Shown: in pieces, positions 1 through 7,738 of the stretch
How positions within the stretch are numbered: position 1 is the stretch's first letter
Layout: the number at the start of each line of letters is the position of its first letter
NCBI GenBank assembly: GCA_965215715.1
Contig: OZ244129.1
Span: forward strand, 930,001 to 994,000
Direction of reading: 5' to 3'
From: HXMU1428-3 sp965215715
Lineage (GTDB): Bacteria > Pseudomonadota > Alphaproteobacteria > Rhizobiales > HXMU1428-3
DNA length: 64,000 nt
Notes under the pieces: generated by a model
What the model was told of the DNA's origin: nothing
Databases searched by the model: none
The model's input: only the letters and a program-made list of their open reading frames with translations
Made by a program: the position numbers and the translations under genes

Positions 1-61
1 TGTCACTCATGAGGGTTTCCTTTAATTCACTGTCTTTAAATATGTTGTTTAAAATTCAAGA

Positions 62-1189
62 TTATCTGAACATTTGCGGTGGGAAATCGATGATGGCGGC
101 GGTCCCATCTTGGCACCCGAATGCCAATTGTTTGCCATCTTTGGACCAGGCCAAGTTTGTTATGGGGCTGCCTTCATTTACAATTGGCAGTTCATCTGAT
201 ACGCCGACCTTGGTGAGGACCAGTTGGCCATTCTCAAAACCTGCGGCGACAAAGTCAGTTTTAGGGTTTGTGGCAATGCTGGTGACCAAAACCATCCCTG
301 GGCGCCCTGTTTGCAAGGCCCCTTGTTGGTCGTTTTCAAGCGGCGGGGTTTGCATGGACCATGCGGCGATGCGAAAGGCGCCAGAGGTTGCAAAGGCGTT
401 GGCAGGTGCGCTCCAGAAAGCGGTGGTCACTGGGCCAGGATAGTCTTGCAGATGGGCAGATTGATCTGTTGTTAAATCAATGAGTTGGCACCCCTTTTCT
501 TGCAATGCACATACAATCCAGTTTTGGTCTTGCTTCCAAGCGATGGAATGGGGCGGGGCTTGTAGCTCAATGCGTTTCAAAGGTGTGTTCATGTCTTCTA
601 AAGACCAGATTAGTAAGCCTTTTTGATCGCCAGTGGCAAGCAAGGTTCCATCGGGAGAAAGTGCCAGAGTGGTGTTTGGTGTTTCCATTGAACTGGCGAG
701 CACCTTTGGTGGCTGACCCTCTTTGAGAACACAAAGTTCCTTTGCGCTGACAAAAGCTGTTAATGCGGTTTGCTGGTTATAACCTAGCCCGACAATGGGG
801 GCTGTTAATTGATCATTTAGAAGCGCAACTTCTTTTGATGGGGAGACAATATGAATTTTGCCGTCCTGTGCGCCAACAATGAAGTCGGTGTTTTTATAGG
901 GAGCGATCAAGCAAGGAGACTGGCTTAATGCTGGTAGTATGTGTGCATCAGCGACTTGCTTTTGGCGTGGTGAGATTGTGGCGCGCCCGTCATCTCCGCC
1001 GATGCGGATGCGTGAATGAGGGGGCTCTTCATCTGCCAAATCAATAAGGGCCAGGCGGCCATCGTCCATTGCAAGGCAAGCAACGCTCACATCATGATTA
1101 AATGTAACTGAGGTGATAGCTGTTTCTAGTGACCAGTTTCTGCCTATGAGGTCGAACAATGCAGGAGGGCGGTTGTTTTGTTGGTCCAT
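62..1189 (-). CDS. WD40-like beta-propeller protein
   Basis: This 375-residue soluble protein has no signal peptide or membrane segment. It is built of repeats of about 40 residues that end in hydrophobic strand pairs, for example LAWSKDGKQLAFGC near the C-terminus and LALSPDGTLLATGD in the middle, so a WD40/YVTN-type propeller of about seven blades is likely. Such propellers are scaffolds rather than enzymes, and no catalytic motif is visible. It is followed on the same strand by a small coiled-coil gene whose start lies about 340 bases upstream, so the two could be co-transcribed. The start at 1189 is the first ATG in the frame, and the ribosome binding site is weak. Function is unknown. 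The family call is fairly secure, the role is not. Confidence 0.7.
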   Translation of the reverse strand: MDQQNNRPPALFDLIGRNWSLETAITSVTFNHDVSVACLAMDDGRLALIDLADEEPPHSRIRIGGDDGRATISPRQKQVADAHILPALSQSPCLIAPYKNTDFIVGAQDGKIHIVSPSKEVALLNDQLTAPIVGLGYNQQTALTAFVSAKELCVLKEGQPPKVLASSMETPNTTLALSPDGTLLATGDQKGLLIWSLEDMNTPLKRIELQAPPHSIAWKQDQNWIVCALQEKGCQLIDLTTDQSAHLQDYPGPVTTAFWSAPANAFATSGAFRIAAWSMQTPPLENDQQGALQTGRPGMVLVTSIATNPKTDFVAAGFENGQLVLTKVGVSDELPIVNEGSPITNLAWSKDGKQLAFGCQDGTAAIIDFPPQMFR

Positions 1190-1221
1190 ATTCTTTTTTA
1201 CCCGATCGAAAGTGTGGATGG

Positions 1222-1533
1222 TTATGTTAAGTCAGCAAGCTTTTGATCGATGAGCAGGAGTTCATGTTCAAGCTCTTGGACTTTGGTTTCTTCTTTTTCA
1301 ATTGAGGTTTCAGCCTCGCTTATTTTTTGTTTTATAGCATCAAGCGTTTCAGGGGAGGCTGGTGTTTGATCTGGCTCTTTTTCTTTTTCCAATTCAAATT
1401 GCTGTTCCACTTGGTAGCCTGAATAAATTTGTGTCAGTTTTAGCAATTGGGCATTATGTTCTGTTAAACGAAGGACATACTCATTACGTTGTGTCATCAG
1501 TTTAACAATTTGATCTTGTTTTTCTTGTTCCAT
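1222..1533 (-). CDS. small coiled-coil protein, unknown function
   Basis: This is a 103-residue, strongly charged protein rich in Glu, Lys and Gln. It shows heptad-like spacing in both halves (for example LTEHNAQLLKLTQ, then VQELEHELLLIDQKL), separated by a Pro-containing linker. That predicts two helices forming a coiled-coil hairpin. The frame stays open to an ATG at 1659, but the ATG at 1533 is preferred because the longer form would run through the oppositely oriented gene starting at 1552. The ribosome binding site is poor for either start. It lies 32 bases upstream of the WD40-like gene and may form an operon with it. I do not recognise the family. Confidence 0.5.
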   Translation of the reverse strand: MEQEKQDQIVKLMTQRNEYVLRLTEHNAQLLKLTQIYSGYQVEQQFELEKEKEPDQTPASPETLDAIKQKISEAETSIEKEETKVQELEHELLLIDQKLADLT

Positions 1534-1551
1534 AAGGGGGTTCTTTATCTC

Positions 1552-1812
1552 ATGTTTTATAATGCCGACTTTTTTCAAAACCTTTATGAGCGGGCGGTTG
1601 AGCAATTGGGCCCTAGCCATGCTTGTAGCAAAGCTTTGCAACAAGCTGTTCGTGATCATTCCAGGTCAAATGTAACCAGTGCACTGGAACAGTTGAATAA
1701 ACTTGAAGCTGATATTCAACAGCAATTGCTACAGCAAACGCACACGAGTTGGGCCACAGACTTAAGTGCTATTTTGGGCCAATGGTCTGGAGACCCTTCA
1801 GCTAAAAATTAA
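1552..1812 (+). CDS. small helical protein, unknown function
   Basis: This 86-residue protein is predicted to be almost all helix, with amphipathic stretches such as SALEQLNKLEADIQQQLLQQ and aromatic residues at its N-terminus. The frame is open from 1489. The ATG at 1552 is chosen because a purine-rich AAGGGGG lies about 11 bases before it and because the residues before it look non-coding (hydrophobic FF/LL runs from the opposite strand). It is divergent from the coiled-coil gene, with only 18 bases between their starts, and converges on the next gene. Both are small helical proteins, so a functional pair is possible but unproven. No family recognised. Confidence 0.45.
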   Translation: MFYNADFFQNLYERAVEQLGPSHACSKALQQAVRDHSRSNVTSALEQLNKLEADIQQQLLQQTHTSWATDLSAILGQWSGDPSAKN

Positions 1813-1843
1813 CATGACTGATGCCCTAAGATGGTTTGTTCCT

Positions 1844-2311
1844 TTATGAGTTTTCCTTTTTGCTTGCCGCTTGGATTTGTTCGATTTCTTTTAGCATTTT
1901 TGGTAATTCATGAGCTTGAGATTTAAACTGTTCTTCTGCTGTTTTAATGTAGTCTCTTAAACTGTCCCAGATATCTGTAAGGATAACATTGGCCTGTTCG
2001 CCAATTATCTGTTCAATGTCTTTTATGTGAAACAAGCGCTCTAAGGACACGCCGGTTATTACAAACTCTCTAAGTTCTGCGGCGTGGCTTTCAACAAATA
2101 ATTTAATGATGGGATCTGTTTTAGGGTCAAGCCCGTCTTCTTCTAAGGCCTGGTTGATAACGCCGCGGAAATGTTCATACAGCAGGTCATGGCTTTGGCC
2201 GATAAAGCTCATCTTGAAAACCAAATCAGTTGATGCACGCTCTAGCAAACGAGTGGCTATATCGTCTCGCGATTTATCAAGTTCAAAAGTAGGGCGCTTT
2301 GGCTCGTTCAT
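1844..2311 (-). CDS. hypothetical soluble helical protein
   Basis: This 155-residue protein has no signal peptide or membrane segment. It has an acidic, mostly helical composition with a charged C-terminal helix (MLKEIEQIQAASKK). The reading frame extends to an ATG at 2365, but the internal ATG at 2311 has a good AGGGAG ribosome binding site six bases upstream and is preferred. It points away from the monooxygenase operon, whose control region begins about 200 bases behind its start, so the two promoters are divergent. Nothing in the sequence ties it to the monooxygenase except this position. I do not recognise the family. Confidence 0.55.
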   Translation of the reverse strand: MNEPKRPTFELDKSRDDIATRLLERASTDLVFKMSFIGQSHDLLYEHFRGVINQALEEDGLDPKTDPIIKLFVESHAAELREFVITGVSLERLFHIKDIEQIIGEQANVILTDIWDSLRDYIKTAEEQFKSQAHELPKMLKEIEQIQAASKKENS

Positions 2312-2519
2312 AAGAGCTCCCTGTTTCAACATAAAAGTTTTAAGGTTTGCTTGGCGCGTATTCATTCACCTTTTGGCACCTTTTGGATGGTGCCCTCAAG
2401 TTGTGCCTGAAAACCATGCGTTCATAATCAGGACAATAAAATGGATTTGCAAGACATTTCTTTTTTAAAAGTTGTTTGGAAAATCAAATAAAGTTTGTAT
2501 CGAGATTAAAGTTTTCAAC

Positions 2520-2556
2520 TGTAAAGATGACTGTAAAGTTTTTTTACATTTTTACA
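2520..2556 (+). promoter_or_regulatory. TGTAAA/TTTACA hexamer array, candidate activator site
   Basis: Two TGTAAA hexamers (2520-2525 and 2532-2537, inside two copies of ACTGTAAAG) are followed by two TTTACA hexamers (2543-2548 and 2551-2556), giving a roughly symmetrical inverted array. It ends 66 bases upstream of the -24 box, the normal distance range for an enhancer of a sigma-54 activator. The activator encoded at 10267-12345 is the obvious candidate to bind here. That link is inference. Confidence 0.5.
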
Positions 2557-2621
2557 CTTTGTTAAATCCTTTCTAAAAGAGCTATCTTCCTAAGTTATTG
2601 AAGTCATTTATTTTTTTTCTT

Positions 2622-2637
2622 TGGCCCGCTCTTTGCT
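2622..2637 (+). promoter_or_regulatory. sigma-54 (-24/-12) promoter of the monooxygenase operon
   Basis: TGGCCC-N5-TTGCT has the invariant GG and GC separated by ten bases, as required for RpoN promoters (consensus TGGCAC-N5-TTGCA). Transcription would start near 2648, leaving a leader of about 365 bases before prmA. A sigma-54-dependent activator is encoded at the end of the same cluster, which supports the call. The same arrangement is known for other propane-type monooxygenase operons. Confidence 0.85.
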
Positions 2638-2724
2638 AAATAAGATTTAATTGTTGGCCCAATTATAAAAAGCCGTTGCCAGCAATAACAGTGTTAATGA
2701 CATGTCTATCTCTGGGGAGGGATA

Positions 2725-2877
2725 ATGCAATATCATTTAAAAGCACATCTCATGAAGTGCCAAAGGGCTGGTCGCGCAGGTTGTGACAGCTTTGAAGGCC
2801 GTAATGCGCATGATGTGTTTCCTCCTTATTTCTTGAAGAGATTTGATTGTCTTAAATCACGAGTTGGCGATGCTTAA
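2725..2877 (+). CDS. 50-residue leader ORF upstream of prmA
   Basis: A 50-codon frame begins about 77 bases after the predicted sigma-54 start point. A strong GGGGAGGG ribosome binding site lies four to five bases before its ATG. The peptide is basic, with three Cys (residues 12, 20 and 42), several His and the segment VFPPYFLKRF. It has no signal peptide or membrane helix. It ends 135 bases before prmA, so it would be the first cistron of the monooxygenase mRNA. It could be a small regulatory or accessory protein, a translated leader controlling downstream expression, or a chance frame. The ribosome binding site and position argue against chance. No family recognised. Confidence 0.5.
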   Translation: MQYHLKAHLMKCQRAGRAGCDSFEGRNAHDVFPPYFLKRFDCLKSRVGDA

Positions 2878-3012
2878 GGTGACTACATCTGAGCCGTCAT
2901 AATTTTTTAAGGGATATTGCCCTTGGAAAAATAAGTTTGTCGCCAAAGGGCGGGCACATAACAGTTTTGCAGCTTTTTAGCTGGCAAGCTTTGAAAAGGA
3001 GGTTTGAACTAA

Positions 3013-4677
3013 ATGACTTTAACATTGAATAAAATTATGTCTCAGAAGGGAATTCCTATTGGTCAGGCAACCAAGAAAATTGCTGACCTTGGTTGGAATC
3101 CAACTTATGTGCAGGAAGCAGCTGTGCATCCTTCTGATTATAAAATTACCAAAGAGCCGAAAGATCCTATGAAGCAAGTGCTTCGTTCTTATTTTCCTAT
3201 GGAAGAGGAGAAGGACAATCGGGTTTATGGGGCGCTGGATGCTGCTTTGCGTGGTGATATGTTCCGTAATGTGGAGCCGCGCTGGGTGGAATGGATGAAG
3301 CTGTTTTTGGCCATTATTCCTTTTCCAGAAATTTCTGCTGCTCGGTCTATGGCGATGGTTGCCCGTATTGCTCCGGGTGAGGAATTGCGTACAGGCTTTA
3401 CCATGCAAATGGTTGATGAGTTCCGTCATTCCACCATTCAGATGAACCTGAAAAAATGGTATATGGAAAACTATATTGACCCTGCTGGTTTTGATATTAC
3501 TGAAGAAGCGTTTGGCAAATGCTATGCCACGACAATTGGCCGCCAGTTTGGCGAAGGCTTCATTACCGGTGATACGATGACAGCTGCTTGTCTTTATTTG
3601 ACAGTGGTCGCAGAGACAGCCTTTACCAATACTTTGTTTGTTGCGATGCCATCTGAGGCAGCTCGTAATGGTGACTATGCGTTGCCAACGGTGTTCTTGT
3701 CTGTGCAATCAGATGAAAGCCGCCATATTGGTAATGGTCACTCCTTGCTAATGGCTGCGTTGAAAGAACCAGAAAATCATTTGCTCATTGAGCGTGATTT
3801 AAAATATGCCTTCTGGCAGAACCACGCCATTGTTGATGCTGCCATCGGTACCTTTATTGAGTACGGCACGACCAACCGCGATAAAGACAAAGAATCATAT
3901 GCCGAAATGTGGCATCGCTGGATTTTTGAAGACTATTATCGCACCTATATGCTGCCGTTGGAAAAATATGGCATCAAAATCCATCATGATGATGTGCAAG
4001 AAGCTTGGAAGCGGTTGACTGAAAGGTTCTATGTCCACACTGTGGCGCAGTTCTTTGCTGTTGGCTGGCCTGTGAACTTCTGGCGGATTGAAGCCCAAAC
4101 AGAAAAAGACTTTGAATGGTTTGAGCATAAATATCCAGGTTGGTATAACCAGTTTGGTGAGTTCTGGAAATGGTATGCCAAATTAAGCAAGCCAGGCAAC
4201 AAGGTTATCACCTTTAATGAGGAAACAGGCTATGTTTATCCTCATCGGTGCTGGAGCTGTTTGGTGCCATGCCTCATTCGTGAAGATATGGTTGTCGATG
4301 AAATAGATGGCAAGCTTCACACTTTTGCTCATGAACTTGATCGTTGGACAGCTGTTGAAGCGTTCTCTGATGAATATCAAGGTCGGCCTACACCGGCTAT
4401 GGGTAAATTTGGTGGTAAGCGTGAATGGGAAACGCTTTATCACGGCTGGGACTTGGCAGATTGCATTAAAGATCTGAACTTTGTGCGCCAAGACGGTAAA
4501 ACTCTGGTTCCGCAACCACATATGCGTTTTGACGATAAAGATATGTGGACGTTAGATGATGTGCGTGGTCATACACTTATGTCTCCTCTCACATTGTTGC
4601 GCGAGATGTCTGACAGTGAGCGTGAAGCTCATCTGGCTGACTATAGGGCAGGTTTTACCATTAATCCATGCAATTAA
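3013..4677 (+). CDS. prmA: propane-type soluble di-iron monooxygenase, hydroxylase alpha subunit
   Basis: This 554-residue subunit carries the catalytic di-iron centre that inserts oxygen from O2 into the substrate. Six ligands are visible: E106, E136/H139 (DEFRH), E201 and E235/H238 (DESRH). Their spacing is identical to E114, E144/H147, E209 and E243/H246 of methane monooxygenase MmoX. T205 sits where MmoX has the active-site Thr213. Gene order (alpha, reductase, beta, coupling protein) and sequence place it with the PrmA/MimA group (group 5 or 6 of the soluble di-iron monooxygenases). Known relatives oxidise propane, acetone or phenols, so the exact substrate here is unknown. The start at 3013 has an AAGGAGG site eight bases upstream. 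Expression should be sigma-54 dependent. Confidence 0.95.
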   Translation: MTLTLNKIMSQKGIPIGQATKKIADLGWNPTYVQEAAVHPSDYKITKEPKDPMKQVLRSYFPMEEEKDNRVYGALDAALRGDMFRNVEPRWVEWMKLFLAIIPFPEISAARSMAMVARIAPGEELRTGFTMQMVDEFRHSTIQMNLKKWYMENYIDPAGFDITEEAFGKCYATTIGRQFGEGFITGDTMTAACLYLTVVAETAFTNTLFVAMPSEAARNGDYALPTVFLSVQSDESRHIGNGHSLLMAALKEPENHLLIERDLKYAFWQNHAIVDAAIGTFIEYGTTNRDKDKESYAEMWHRWIFEDYYRTYMLPLEKYGIKIHHDDVQEAWKRLTERFYVHTVAQFFAVGWPVNFWRIEAQTEKDFEWFEHKYPGWYNQFGEFWKWYAKLSKPGNKVITFNEETGYVYPHRCWSCLVPCLIREDMVVDEIDGKLHTFAHELDRWTAVEAFSDEYQGRPTPAMGKFGGKREWETLYHGWDLADCIKDLNFVRQDGKTLVPQPHMRFDDKDMWTLDDVRGHTLMSPLTLLREMSDSEREAHLADYRAGFTINPCN

Positions 4678-4686
4678 AACCTCCTA

Positions 4687-4722
4687 GAAGAGGGCGGGGT
4701 TTATCGACCCCGTCTTCTTTTT
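4687..4722 (+). terminator. stem-loop after prmA, likely attenuator
   Basis: GAAGA and CGGGGT on the left pair with ACCCCG and TCTTC on the right, with a GGG bulge and a six-base loop. A run of T follows. It sits just after the prmA stop and 164 bases before prmB. Partial termination or 3'-end protection would raise the level of the alpha subunit relative to the reductase. That role is inference. Confidence 0.55.
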
Positions 4723-4885
4723 CAAAAAGATTTATTGGTTGTGGTCTCTAATAAAAGTGGGGGCGTTTGGTGTAGCACGAGGGGCGAACTAACAGATCCT
4801 TTGTGCCGCATTTTTGAAAAATGAATTGTTTTTGGGAACAAGATAACTGGCTTTTTAAAAGCAATGAAGGAGAATAGGGAAGACT

Positions 4886-5950
4886 ATGGGCGAGACCTAT
4901 CAAGTGCGGTTGGAACCAGTGGGTGTTGAATTTGAAGTAGATGAGGAAGAAACGGTTTTAGACGCAGCTTTTCGTCAGGGCATTGCTTTGCCGCATGGGT
5001 GTAAAGAAGGACAGTGTTCTGCTTGTAAATGTATTCGATTGGAAGGTGAGGTAGAGTTGGGTAAATATTCAACTTTTGCTTTGAGTGATATGGAGCGTGA
5101 TAGCGATCATGTTTTGCTTTGCCGTACTTATGCGCTTGAAGACCTTGAGTTTGAGCTTTTAAATTATGATGAGGAGCTCTTATCTAAAGCGATTGCAGTG
5201 AAACAGTTTAATGGTGAGATTGTTGATTATAGCAATCTGACCCATGATATTCGAAATGTACAAATTAAAATAGATGAACCGATAAAATTTTGGGCCGGAC
5301 AATATGTTGATATCACCGTGCAAACTGATGCGGGTGAAAAGATTACGCGGTCCTTTTCTATGGCCAATACGCCAACCGATGGGCAGCAGCTTTCATTCAT
5401 TATTAAAAAATACCCCGATGGCAAATTTTCCGGCCTGTTGGACAATGGCGGCATTAAGGTGGGGGACAAGGTTACTTTAACTGGTCCTTATGGTATGTGC
5501 TTTCGCCGTGAAGAGCGAGACGGCCCGCTTGTTTTGGTGGGTGCTGGTTCTGGTATGTCTCCGATTTGGTCGATTTTGCATGATCATTTGGCCTCTGGAG
5601 AGGATCGCCCCGTTTATTTCTTTTATGGCGCACGCACGCAGCAAGATTTGTTTTATCTCGATAAAATCGAGCAGATCACAAGTGCCCATCCCAACGTAAC
5701 GTTTATTCCTGTTCTCTCAGATGCGGACGATGACCAAAGCTGGGAAGGTGAGCGCGGTTTTGTACATGAGGTGGTTGATTCGCGGTTAAAAGATCTTGGG
5801 ATTGAAGGAGAGGGCGATGTTTATGCCTGTGGTCCACCGCCAATGATTGATGCGTTGAATCCTGTTTTGTTTATGCAAGACTTTGATACGGACCGGATTT
5901 TTTATGACAAGTTCACCCCTTCAACCGGAGAGGGAGACAATGGTCATTAA
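4886..5950 (+). CDS. prmB: monooxygenase NADH reductase component
   Basis: This 354-residue flavoprotein passes electrons from NAD(P)H to the hydroxylase. The N-terminal plant-type [2Fe-2S] domain has C39, C44, C47 and C79 (C-x4-C-x2-C-x31-C). The middle has the FAD motif RSFSMAN, and the C-terminal part has the NAD-binding GAGSGMSPIW and CGPPPMIDA motifs. This is the domain order of MmoC, PrmB and MimB. It follows prmA by 208 bases and precedes the beta subunit by 124 bases, matching the prmABCD order. The ATG at 4886 has a GAAGGAGAA site about ten bases upstream. A 7-bp stem-loop without a T run lies after the stop (5959-5978). Confidence 0.93.
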   Translation: MGETYQVRLEPVGVEFEVDEEETVLDAAFRQGIALPHGCKEGQCSACKCIRLEGEVELGKYSTFALSDMERDSDHVLLCRTYALEDLEFELLNYDEELLSKAIAVKQFNGEIVDYSNLTHDIRNVQIKIDEPIKFWAGQYVDITVQTDAGEKITRSFSMANTPTDGQQLSFIIKKYPDGKFSGLLDNGGIKVGDKVTLTGPYGMCFRREERDGPLVLVGAGSGMSPIWSILHDHLASGEDRPVYFFYGARTQQDLFYLDKIEQITSAHPNVTFIPVLSDADDDQSWEGERGFVHEVVDSRLKDLGIEGEGDVYACGPPPMIDALNPVLFMQDFDTDRIFYDKFTPSTGEGDNGH

Positions 5951-6074
5951 CAAGAGCATTTGTGCTTAAACGCACAAACTTAAACTGAAGACAGACTGTT
6001 ACAAGTTACTATTGAAAACAGTGAGACATAAAACTTTAAGAACGAATATCAAAAACCTTTAAAAGGAGGACGTC

Positions 6075-7151
6075 ATGGCAGTGTTATCAAGTTCAGTTGG
6101 ATCAGGAGCAGCAGGTGCGGCTCATTTTTCCGACAGCAACAGCCGGAAATACCGGTATTTTGAACCACGCGGAAAACGGGCCACCCATTATGAAGATGTT
6201 ACTGTGGATGTACAACCAGATCCAGAGCGATATCTTATTCAAAATTGGATTATTAATTTTGCTGATGGAAGAGGTGGTTATGAAAAAGATGCCACTGCGG
6301 CAAAATCATCCAATTGGCATGCATTTCGTGCCCCTGATCAAGAATGGGAGCGTACCCATTATCAGAGGCAATCAAAAATTGTAACCATGGTGCAAAGTGT
6401 GATCGCCAATTCACGCCAAAACCAAATTCCACAAACATTTGATGCAGCTTGGTCTAAAATTCTACAAGCACATTTGGGCGCTTGGAAACATGCAGAATTT
6501 GGGCTTGCTACCTCTTTGATGAGAGCGCAGCGGTTTGGGTACACCCAGATGATCAATAACGCGACCTTGACCAATTCATCTTATAAAATGCGTCTTTCCC
6601 AAGATATCACGCTTTACTTGGCAGAAATTGGCATGGATATCGAGGGCTGGGATGATGATCTTGGCAAGAAGAATTGGCTTGAAGATGGCATTTGGCAAGG
6701 TACCCGTGAGGCGATTGAAACCATTATGGGGACAGAAGATTATCTTGAGCAATATTTTGCCACCAACATTATTTTTGAACCGCTTGTTGGTGAGTTATTC
6801 CGCTCTGGCTTTTTAATGCGCGTTGCAGCAGCCAATGGTGATCCGATTACGCCGCCTGTTATCTCTGCGGCTGAAGCTGATTATGAGCGGAACCTGGCCA
6901 ATACAATAGACCTGATTTATTTGCTGGCTAATGATGAGCAACATGCCAGTGAGAACCGGGCTTTGTTTGCGCAATGGATCCAAAAACATGGGGCCCTTGC
7001 TAAGAAGGCTGCCCTTGGTTTGCAACCTATTTGGTCACAACCTCATTCCAAGCCGGTTTCATTTGATGAAGTTCGCGCTCAATCACATGAACGCATTACT
7101 CAAATTTTAAATGAACTCGGTTTGCAAGATAGCTTGTCGAGTGTTGTCTAA
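6075..7151 (+). CDS. prmC: monooxygenase hydroxylase beta subunit
   Basis: This 358-residue non-catalytic subunit pairs with PrmA in the hydroxylase. The family (MmoY, TouE, PrmC) shares the ferritin-like helical fold but lacks the iron ligands. Here too the helical region has no pair of ExxH ligand motifs. The N-terminal part (SRKYRYFEPRGKRATHYEDVT) is typical of the family, where it wraps the alpha subunit. The ATG at 6075 follows AAAAGGAGG, the best ribosome binding site in the operon. It is separated from prmD by 81 bases. Co-expression with prmA is needed for a working hydroxylase in related systems. Confidence 0.92.
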   Translation: MAVLSSSVGSGAAGAAHFSDSNSRKYRYFEPRGKRATHYEDVTVDVQPDPERYLIQNWIINFADGRGGYEKDATAAKSSNWHAFRAPDQEWERTHYQRQSKIVTMVQSVIANSRQNQIPQTFDAAWSKILQAHLGAWKHAEFGLATSLMRAQRFGYTQMINNATLTNSSYKMRLSQDITLYLAEIGMDIEGWDDDLGKKNWLEDGIWQGTREAIETIMGTEDYLEQYFATNIIFEPLVGELFRSGFLMRVAAANGDPITPPVISAAEADYERNLANTIDLIYLLANDEQHASENRALFAQWIQKHGALAKKAALGLQPIWSQPHSKPVSFDEVRAQSHERITQILNELGLQDSLSSVV

Positions 7152-7232
7152 AGCCAGTAAGAGCTTTAGCTAAGTTTTAAAAGGTATTTCATAGGCAATG
7201 GCGACATTGCCATCATTTAGGAGCTTTAAAAT

Positions 7233-7610
7233 ATGTCTGAAACAAACCGTGGTGAGAGTAAGGCGAATATATTTAAATCGATGGATAATATTAGCCTGGA
7301 GTCGCGTGAGATTTCTCATGAATGCGGGGTCACTATGAATGACTCTGTTGAGGCCAGGGCGATTGCCGAATATATGGATGAACAAGAAGGTGTTGTTGTG
7401 ACCTATATGCCTGCCATGATCCGGATTGATGGGGTTGGTCAGTTGGAGTTCAATATGCCTGCTATCAGTGAAATTCTGGGCAAAGAAATGACGGCTGAGA
7501 CCTTTGAGGTGAATACCTCTACCCATTATGGGCGCATGATACGGGTTGATGATGACACTGTGGTTTTGTTTGGCAATATGGATGAAGCTCTGAAATATAT
7601 TGAAAACTAA
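7233..7610 (+). CDS. prmD: monooxygenase coupling (effector) protein
   Basis: This 125-residue protein has no cofactor motif, like MmoB, TouD, PrmD and MimD, which bind the hydroxylase and control substrate and O2 access and electron transfer. The family core is seen in SVEARAIAEYM, VVVTYMPAMIRIDGVGQLEF and the C-terminal VDDDTVVLFGNMDEALKYI. The ATG at 7233 has a TAGGAG site upstream. It ends the prmABCD block. A strong terminator follows 11 bases after the stop, so the chaperonin gene next door is probably expressed at a lower level or by read-through. Confidence 0.92.
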   Translation: MSETNRGESKANIFKSMDNISLESREISHECGVTMNDSVEARAIAEYMDEQEGVVVTYMPAMIRIDGVGQLEFNMPAISEILGKEMTAETFEVNTSTHYGRMIRVDDDTVVLFGNMDEALKYIEN

Positions 7611-7621
7611 ACTATTTTTAA

Positions 7622-7658
7622 AAAAGCTGTTTTCTCTTTTCTTGAGAAAACAGCTTTT
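7622..7658 (+). terminator. intrinsic terminator after prmD
   Basis: A perfect 15-bp stem (7622-7636 with 7644-7658) has a seven-base loop, with A-rich and T-rich flanks, so it can work in both directions. It separates prmABCD from the chaperonin gene. Confidence 0.88.
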
Positions 7659-7738
7659 CTTTATCTCTTGCCAAAAATAAAAAAAAAGCAAATGGTTATC
7701 TTTGATAACGATTTTTAAGCCCTTTCAAGGAGGATCAC

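Noticed and set aside
3019..3708. Long minus-strand frame inside prmA
   Set aside because: It is a shadow of prmA: Cys/His-rich and Arg-rich composition, no ribosome binding site, and prmA codon pattern explains it.
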